DNA of 9,731 nucleotides, from NCBI GenBank assembly GCA_028713875.1, contig JAQTNM010000041.1:1-9731 (forward strand), in the 5' to 3' direction. The notes beneath the pieces were generated by a model. It was given only the letters and a program-made list of their open reading frames with translations, did no database searches and had not been told where the DNA came from. The translations under genes and the position numbers were made by a program. This DNA is from Candidatus Omnitrophota bacterium (GTDB taxonomy: Bacteria; Omnitrophota; Gorgyraeia; Gygaellales; Profunditerraquicolaceae). This document shows, one piece after another, positions 5,387-9,731 of this stretch. Positions within the stretch are counted from its first letter, which is position 1. Each line of letters begins with the position of its first letter.

Positions 5387-5806
5387 ATGCTCACGCCCTG
5401 GCATATAACTGGATTCTGTGATGCGGCAGCAGCCTTTACTTATAGCAGAGCAGGCGGGACATTTGCGTTATATTTTGCTATCAAACAAAAAGAAGAGAAC
5501 CGGGAGATCCTTGAGGCTATCCGGGAGTATTTTGGCCACATCGGTAAGATATACAACCAGAAACTAAGCCTTACTTACCGCATAACAAAGATCGAAGAAC
5601 TAAGGCGCATACTGGGACATTTTGATAAATACCCCCCGCAGATTAAAAAAAAAGATGAAGCTTATCGTATTTGGCGGGATATGGTCAGGCATAAATTAGA
5701 GAACTATCGGGACGTAGACTATAACAAATTGAGAATACTGGCCGAAAGGTTATCCAGTTTGAATGCCAAAGGCCAGGCGCTCAAAACACGGAAAAATAAT
5801 GGGTAA
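5387..5806 (+). CDS. LAGLIDADG-type homing-endonuclease-like protein lacking the catalytic acid
   Basis: The protein (139 residues from this ATG) resembles single-motif LAGLIDADG proteins. It opens with MLTPWHITGFCDAAAAF, aligning with the usual PW-x-x-GF-x-D-G-E-G-x-F. Then come ALYFAIKQKEENREILEAI, YFGHIGKIYN, a second strand pair LTYRITKIEELRRIL, and FDKYPPQIKKKDEAYRIW, all in family order. Such proteins act as homodimers on near-palindromic DNA. The second acidic residue of the motif, which binds the metal in active nucleases (D20 in I-CreI), is alanine (GCA, codon 14), and the following glycine is alanine too. Cleavage activity is therefore unlikely, and a DNA-binding regulatory role, as in WhiA, is my inference. 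An in-frame GTG at 5354 would add 11 residues, but it lies inside the pseudopalindrome and neither start has a strong Shine-Dalgarno sequence. The 3' end overlaps parA by 8 nt. Confidence 0.8.
   Translation: MLTPWHITGFCDAAAAFTYSRAGGTFALYFAIKQKEENREILEAIREYFGHIGKIYNQKLSLTYRITKIEELRRILGHFDKYPPQIKKKDEAYRIWRDMVRHKLENYRDVDYNKLRILAERLSSLNAKGQALKTRKNNG
5611..5623 (+). repeat. 13-bp direct repeat, copy 2, inside the LAGLIDADG gene
   Basis: This is an exact second copy of ACTGGGACATTTT (first copy 5360-5372), followed by GATAA. Here it encodes part of a conserved-looking stretch (LGHFDK), and there is no inverted half beside it. It may be a second, weaker binding half-site or a coincidence. Confidence 0.5.
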
Positions 5807-6635
5807 AATTATAGCGGTTTGCAATCAAAAGGGCGGTACAGGAAAAACTACTTCCGCGATTAACCTGGCAACATATATGGCCTTGCTGGGTAAAAAAGTT
5901 ATGCTTGTAGATTTGGATCCGCAGGCCAATACCACCAGCGGCGTAGGTATAAACAGGCATAATGTCAGCAAAAGCACTTACCATATCTTATTGGAAGAGA
6001 TAGACATACAAGAAATAATACAAAAGACAGCAATTGAAAATCTTTGGCTGGCTGCGGCTAACCTGGATCTGACCGGCGCAGAAGTAGAATTAGTCAGCGT
6101 TATGGGCCGGGAATACCGGCTTAAAAAAGCCCTACAAAAGGAGAAGGAAAACTTCGATTTTATCATTGTTGACTCTCCGCCTTCCTTAGGCCTCTTAACC
6201 ATAAATTCTTTATGCGCTGCAGACTCTGTGCTTATTCCTGTGCAATGCGAATATTATGCTTTGGAAGGAGTAACCCAGTTAGCCAATACCATTAATCTGG
6301 TAAGAAATAATCTCAATCCCGATCTTACCATCGAGGGAGTAGTTTTGACCATGGCGGATTTCCGCACCAACTTAACCAAAGAGGTAGTGGGAGAAGTGAG
6401 AAATTATTTTAAAGAAAAAGTTTATAAAACTGTTATCCCTCGCAGCATCCGTTTAAGCGAAGCGCCTAGTTATGGTAAGCCCATTGCAGTGTATGATAAA
6501 GACTCCCTGGGTGCACAAAAATATGAGGAATTAGCGCGGGAAATATTAAGCATCGCCTCTTTAGACGCCAAAGTGGACAATTACGAAGTGAATTCAACTT
6601 CAAACACGGTGAGACAGGAACAAGCAGGAGCGTAA
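5799..6635 (+). CDS. parA: Chromosome partitioning ATPase ParA (Soj)
   Basis: ParA is a deviant-Walker ATPase that binds DNA non-specifically as an ATP dimer and moves ParB-parS complexes, separating newly copied origins. The 278-residue protein begins MGKIIAVCNQKGGTGKTTSA, giving a Walker A motif with signature lysine K11 and K16. The A' motif LVDLDPQANTTSG (36-48) and Walker B FIIVDSPPSL (121-130) follow. The C-terminal region IPRSIRLSEAPSYGKPI (213-229) is typical of chromosomal Soj proteins. The start was chosen at the ATG that overlaps the end of the LAGLIDADG gene by 8 nt, because it places the Walker motif at the usual distance. An upstream in-frame ATG at 5763 would add 12 atypical residues. 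GGA lies 6 nt before the start. parB follows after 3 nt. Confidence 0.97.
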   Translation: MGKIIAVCNQKGGTGKTTSAINLATYMALLGKKVMLVDLDPQANTTSGVGINRHNVSKSTYHILLEEIDIQEIIQKTAIENLWLAAANLDLTGAEVELVSVMGREYRLKKALQKEKENFDFIIVDSPPSLGLLTINSLCAADSVLIPVQCEYYALEGVTQLANTINLVRNNLNPDLTIEGVVLTMADFRTNLTKEVVGEVRNYFKEKVYKTVIPRSIRLSEAPSYGKPIAVYDKDSLGAQKYEELAREILSIASLDAKVDNYEVNSTSNTVRQEQAGA

Positions 6636-6638
6636 AAT

Positions 6639-7493
6639 ATGGAAAGAAAAGCTTTAGGTAAAGGTATAGGCGCACTTATCCCGGAGAAAGAAATAAGCGC
6701 TCAAGAGAAAAGTTTTTATGTTAAGGTTGAGCAGATCAAGCCCAATCCTTTCCAGCCCCGGGAGCATTTTGACCACCAAAGCATGGAAGAACTTACCCAA
6801 TCCATACGGGAAAAAGGGATCATCCAGCCGGTTTTGGTCAGGCGCAGGGGGGATTATTATGAATTAATCGCCGGAGAAAGGCGCTTTCGTGCAGCTAAAT
6901 TATTGAATATCAAAGAGATACCAGTTATAATCCGCGATGCGGAAGACGAGGATTCTCTGGAATTATCCTTAATCGAAAATATCCAGAGGCAGGACCTTAA
7001 TCCGATTGAAGAAGCGCGCGCCTACCAGTATCTTATTGATAAATTTCAAATTACACAGGAAAAACTCAGCGAGGTTTTGGGAAAATCCAGGGCCTCTGTT
7101 GTTAACACATTGCGATTATTGAAGTTACCGCAAGAAATACAGGAAGAGATGAAAAAGGGCCGTATTTCTTTTGCGCATGGCCGGACCCTTCTGGAATTAG
7201 ATGATCAAAACCAGCAAAGGCGCCTGAGTCAGGAAATAATCAGCAAAGGTCTCTCCATAAGAGAATTGGAAAGTTTAGTCAAAATGCACCGGCCCAAAAC
7301 TGCGAAACATAAAATACGCGGCATTACGCACGAGCCGTATATAGCGGTATTGGAAGAAGAACTGCAGCATATCTTAGCTACCAAGGTCAGGATTAGTAAG
7401 AGAAAAAAGCGCGGGCACATTAATATCGAATTTTATTCCCAACAGGAATTAGAAAGGATAGTGCATCGTATCCGAGGAGGAAAGAGCGGATGA
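6639..7493 (+). CDS. parB: Chromosome partitioning protein ParB (Spo0J)
   Basis: ParB binds parS sites near the origin and spreads along DNA as a CTP-dependent clamp; it also stimulates ParA. The 284-residue protein has the full family layout: N-terminal LGKGIGALIP (6-15), which contacts ParA; the CTP-binding motifs around QPREHFD (39-45), GERRFRAAKL (79-88) and ENIQRQDLNPIEEARAY (113-129); a helix-turn-helix at about 138-162 (KLSEVLGKSRASVVNTLRLL); and a C-terminal dimerisation domain containing GHINIEFYSQQELERIV. The CTPase arginines in GERRFR are intact. A good Shine-Dalgarno sequence (AGGAG, 6625-6629) precedes the ATG. The stop overlaps the ndk start in ATGA. Confidence 0.97.
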   Translation: MERKALGKGIGALIPEKEISAQEKSFYVKVEQIKPNPFQPREHFDHQSMEELTQSIREKGIIQPVLVRRRGDYYELIAGERRFRAAKLLNIKEIPVIIRDAEDEDSLELSLIENIQRQDLNPIEEARAYQYLIDKFQITQEKLSEVLGKSRASVVNTLRLLKLPQEIQEEMKKGRISFAHGRTLLELDDQNQQRRLSQEIISKGLSIRELESLVKMHRPKTAKHKIRGITHEPYIAVLEEELQHILATKVRISKRKKRGHINIEFYSQQELERIVHRIRGGKSG

Positions 7494-8020
7494 ACCAGGC
7501 AGTCTTAATTCTCATTAAGCCCGACGGCTTGAAAAAATCTTTGACCGGTAACATCCTGACGCGCCTCTCAGAGACAAAACTGGAGATCGTAGCCGCAAAG
7601 ATCGCACGTGTTTCCCAGGAATTGGCGCAGGAACATTACCGCCATCTCAAAGATAAACCATTTTTTGCGGAATTGACAAAATACCTGCGCGGGGAACTGC
7701 ACAACCGGCGCAAGGTTATGGCCTTGGTTTACTGGGGAGAAGACGCTATTGCGAAATGCCGCCATATCGCCGGCGCCACTAACCCCGAAGAGGCCGATCC
7801 GACTTCTATCCGCGGATCTTACGGTCGCATCACCACCAAGGGCGTTTATGAAAACGTGATTCATGTATCATCCAACGAAGAAGAGGCGGAGAGAGAGATA
7901 AAACTTTGGTTTCATCCCGATGAGATAATCGTAGACCTATACGCCACAAAGGAGACCGTCACAGAGAAAAAGAAGGCAAGGGCGTGGGACTTGAAAAAAG
8001 GAGCGGAGAGTATAAAATGA
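7490..8020 (+). CDS. ndk: Nucleoside diphosphate kinase, atypical form
   Basis: Ndk balances cellular NTP and dNTP pools by moving the gamma phosphate through a phosphohistidine. Active-site residues line up with characterised enzymes: K10 in LIKPDG, Y50 and F58-F59 in EHYRHLKDKPFF, R91 and T97 around HIAGATNP, R108 in SIRG, N122, and catalytic H125 in NVIH. At 176 residues it is longer than the usual 135-150. Extra residues occur at 67-75 (RGELHNRRK replaces the common SGP-type turn) and at 112-120 just before the catalytic histidine, and the C-terminus has a charged tail of about 30 residues. The residues after the histidine are VSS rather than the usual GSD or ASD. A strong GAGGAGG Shine-Dalgarno sequence lies inside the parB end, and both genes are coupled by ATGA. 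Confidence 0.9.
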   Translation: MNQAVLILIKPDGLKKSLTGNILTRLSETKLEIVAAKIARVSQELAQEHYRHLKDKPFFAELTKYLRGELHNRRKVMALVYWGEDAIAKCRHIAGATNPEEADPTSIRGSYGRITTKGVYENVIHVSSNEEEAEREIKLWFHPDEIIVDLYATKETVTEKKKARAWDLKKGAESIK

Positions 8021-8844
8021 TAAAAAGCATGACGGGCTTTGCCGCTAAAGAACTTAAGCTGGCGGGTATCGGCAGGATATCGGTGGAGTTGCGCAGCATA
8101 AACCACAAATTTTTAGAGACGGTACTGCACCTGCCCGAGGGATTTTTATCTCTGGAAGAGAGCATAAAAAAGATAATTGAAGTCAAGATAAAAAGAGGCC
8201 GGATAAACTGCGTAGTGAACATTGTCGGAGCAAGGCCGACTGAGATCTTTCTTAATAAGCAGCTGCTTAAAAATTATATTTCGGAATTAACCAGGGCGAA
8301 AGAGCAACTTAAGATAAAAGACAGCGTAACGCTGGATACCCTTATACACCTGCCGGGAGTGCTGTCTTTGGCAGAGAGTCCCGTTCCGGGAAAGACCGCC
8401 TGGCCGCATTTAAAAACACTCATCGCTTCCGCTGTTAATGATTTGGTCGAAGCGCGCCAAAAGGAAGGGGCCGCCCTTTACGGATATCTGCGGAAAAGAG
8501 GACGCAGCCTGCAAGAAGATTTAAAGAAGGCCCAGGCGAGGTTTAAGAAGATCATCACGGAGAGGCTGGGCAGCATAAATACCGACGAAGAAAGAGGGGC
8601 TTTTTTAAAAGACAGCGACATAACCGAAGAGATAGAGCGCCTGGTTTTTCATATATCGAATTTTTTAAAAAAGATCCGCAAAAACGGACCGGTAGGCAAA
8701 GAGCTGGATTTTATCGCCCAGGAGATGCAGCGCGAGGCAAACACGATGGCTGCCAAGTCTTGCGACGGTATCCTCTCTTCAAAAGTCGTCCAGATAAAAA
8801 GCCAGATCGAGAAGATACGCGAACAACTGCAGAATGTGGAATAA
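8017..8844 (+). CDS. yicC: YicC/YloC family endoribonuclease
   Basis: YicC-family proteins are endoribonucleases; in E. coli YicC takes part in small-RNA turnover. The 275-residue protein has the two expected parts. The N-terminal YicC-like domain opens with the hallmark MIKSMTGFAA and continues with VELRSINHKFLE and KIKRGRINCVV. The C-terminal DUF1732 domain contains GKELDFIAQEMQREANTM (228-245) and AAKSCDGILSSKVVQIKSQIEKIREQ. The ATG at 8017 was chosen because it gives the hallmark N-terminus, overlaps the ndk stop (ATGA) and has GGAGAG at 8005-8010; an upstream in-frame ATG at 7984 would add 11 residues inside ndk. The neighbouring gmk start lies 11 nt before its stop. The yicC-gmk-rpoZ order is common in bacteria. 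Confidence 0.95.
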   Translation: MIKSMTGFAAKELKLAGIGRISVELRSINHKFLETVLHLPEGFLSLEESIKKIIEVKIKRGRINCVVNIVGARPTEIFLNKQLLKNYISELTRAKEQLKIKDSVTLDTLIHLPGVLSLAESPVPGKTAWPHLKTLIASAVNDLVEARQKEGAALYGYLRKRGRSLQEDLKKAQARFKKIITERLGSINTDEERGAFLKDSDITEEIERLVFHISNFLKKIRKNGPVGKELDFIAQEMQREANTMAAKSCDGILSSKVVQIKSQIEKIREQLQNVE

Positions 8845-9433
8845 AAAACAAGGTTTCTTATTCATTGTTTCCGGGCCATCGGGCTCAGGCAAGACCACGC
8901 TTGCCTCAGGCCTGCTTAAGGCGCCGGAATTAAAAAACAGTCTGGTAAGATCGGTTTCTCTGACTACCCGGCCCAGACGCAGGGGAGAGCGGGATAAAAA
9001 AGACTATTTTTTTGTTTCTGAAAATGAATTCAAAAGACTTTTAAAAGCTAAAAAAATTCTTGAATGGACCAGGTATTTGGGGTATTATTACGCCACGCCC
9101 AAGGATTTTGTCGAAGGTTATCTTAAAAAAAATAAACATCTTATTCTGTGTCTGGACATAAAGGGCGCCCGTGCCCTCAAGCGGTTTTATCCTGAGAATG
9201 CGGTTACGATTTTTGTCATGCCTTCTTCTTTAAGCGTGTTAAAAAGCAGGATAGAGAAACGCAGCCGGGAAACCGCAAAAGAGGAGATCCGCGGCCGCCT
9301 GCGCCTGGCCGAAAATGAGCTTCTGGCAGCCGATACCTACGATTATTGCCTGGTAAACGAAGATTTAAAACAGGGGGTAGAAGAATTAAAGGGTATCATC
9401 TTGGCTAAAATTAAAAGCAAAGGACAGGATTAA
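8834..9433 (+). CDS. gmk: Guanylate kinase
   Basis: Gmk phosphorylates GMP to GDP with ATP, an essential step of guanine nucleotide supply and recycling. The 199-residue protein has normal length. It shows the P-loop GPSGSGKTT (14-22), the GMP-binding segment SVSLTTRPRRRGE (40-52) followed by KDYFFVSENEF (56-66), the lid-region residues LEWTRYLGYYYATP (76-89), and CLDIKGARALK (106-116), matching the family's DIxGA motif. The C-terminal part VTIFVMPSSL then a basic helix RLRLAENEL is typical. The usual DGxDY is RDKKDY here, a mild variation. The ATG overlaps the end of yicC by 11 nt without a visible Shine-Dalgarno sequence, so translation probably depends on yicC. Confidence 0.97.
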   Translation: MWNKKQGFLFIVSGPSGSGKTTLASGLLKAPELKNSLVRSVSLTTRPRRRGERDKKDYFFVSENEFKRLLKAKKILEWTRYLGYYYATPKDFVEGYLKKNKHLILCLDIKGARALKRFYPENAVTIFVMPSSLSVLKSRIEKRSRETAKEEIRGRLRLAENELLAADTYDYCLVNEDLKQGVEELKGIILAKIKSKGQD

Positions 9434-9438
9434 AGACT

Positions 9439-9642
9439 ATGGCTTACGTACCGTTGGAAAAACTGCTTGATAAAAGCGCAGGTTCTATCTATAAGCTGGT
9501 AATTTTGGCTTCCAAAAGAGCGCTGGAGATCGCCGAAGGCCAGCCTAGGCTCACAGATGCAGGGGCGGCGCTTAAGCCCTCCACTATTGCGCTGCATGAG
9601 ATCGCCGAAGGCAAGGTCCGCTGCAAGGTCTTAAAATCTTAA
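9439..9642 (+). CDS. rpoZ: DNA-directed RNA polymerase subunit omega
   Basis: Omega helps the assembly and stability of RNA polymerase by holding the beta-prime subunit. The small 67-residue product matches the RpoZ/Rpb6 pattern: PLEKLLDKSAGSIYKLVILA (5-24), the invariant-type SKRALEIAEGQ (25-35), then KPSTIALHEIAEGKV (46-60). It begins 5 nt after the gmk stop, with AGGACAGG a little far upstream as the likely ribosome-binding site. The gmk-rpoZ-coaBC order is a classic bacterial arrangement and supports the call despite the short length. Confidence 0.93.
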   Translation: MAYVPLEKLLDKSAGSIYKLVILASKRALEIAEGQPRLTDAGAALKPSTIALHEIAEGKVRCKVLKS

Positions 9643-9659
9643 GAGGCGCTAAGACACCG

Positions 9660-9731
9660 ATGGCCAGACCTAAAAATGTCGTGCTGGGCGTAACTGCCGG
9701 TATCGCTATCTATAAGGCATGCGATATCGTA
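9660..9731 (+). CDS. coaBC: CoaBC flavoprotein, first 24 codons (cut by the window edge)
   Basis: The frame opens at ATG 9660 and is open to the window end. It encodes MARPKNVVLGVTAGIAIYKA and then CDIV, which matches the start of the flavin-binding phosphopantothenoylcysteine decarboxylase domain, usually VTGGIAAYK. CoaBC makes 4'-phosphopantetheine from phosphopantothenate in coenzyme A synthesis. The place 17 nt after rpoZ is the usual one. Only the decarboxylase N-terminus is visible, so whether the synthase half is fused cannot be seen. Confidence 0.88.
   Translation, partial: MARPKNVVLGVTAGIAIYKACDIV

Noticed and set aside
5763..5798. Upstream ATG for parA
   Set aside because: It adds 12 basic residues before the standard MGKIIAVCNQKGG start and lies deep inside the LAGLIDADG gene.
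7605..7620. CACGTG in ndk as a second parS site
   Set aside because: Only the central six bases agree; the flanks do not match the parS half-sites.
7984..8016. Upstream ATG for yicC
   Set aside because: The MIKSMTGFA start at 8017 is the family hallmark and has its own ribosome-binding site.

Overview
The window looks like the replication-origin region of an uncultured, Gram-negative-type bacterium. The type is inferred from a YidC with a large periplasmic domain. The gene content and protein style fit the candidate phylum Omnitrophota/PVC neighbourhood, but I cannot prove the taxon without a search. Base composition is moderate and the genes are tightly packed. Genes point away from an intergenic centre at about 2840-3130. 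That centre holds a perfect DnaA box and two diverging sigma70-type promoters with identical hexamers (TTGACT, 16 nt, TATAAT). This is what a bidirectional chromosomal origin looks like.

Left arm (minus strand, reading away from the origin): dnaA, dnaN, then the start of a DUF721/DciA-like helicase-loader gene that runs off the window. recF does not lie in its common place after dnaN. Right arm (plus strand): rpmH, yidD, yidC and a very short jag-like gene form one overlapping operon. rnpA, normally between rpmH and yidD, is missing, and the jag gene contains only the Jag-N domain. A weak hairpin plus T-tract then seems to end this operon.

A second plus-strand operon starts with its own promoter (5275-5301). 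Its leader contains a parS-like site and a 26-bp pseudopalindrome. Its first gene is a small single-motif LAGLIDADG protein in which the catalytic acidic residue is replaced by alanine. It overlaps parA, which is followed by parB, ndk, yicC, gmk, rpoZ and the first 24 codons of coaBC. Most junctions overlap or have gaps of a few bases, so the genes are probably translationally coupled. The run links chromosome segregation (ParAB), nucleotide supply (Ndk, Gmk), RNA turnover (YicC), RNA polymerase omega and CoA synthesis.

Most genes are ordinary housekeeping genes. The part most likely to be new is 5240-5810. There a probably domesticated, catalytically dead LAGLIDADG DNA-binding protein is the first gene of the parAB operon, and a palindrome of the right size for such a homodimer lies at its 5' end. 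Other oddities are a YidC whose conserved groove arginine is tyrosine (Y317), the stand-alone Jag-N protein, the missing rnpA and an Ndk with unusual insertions.
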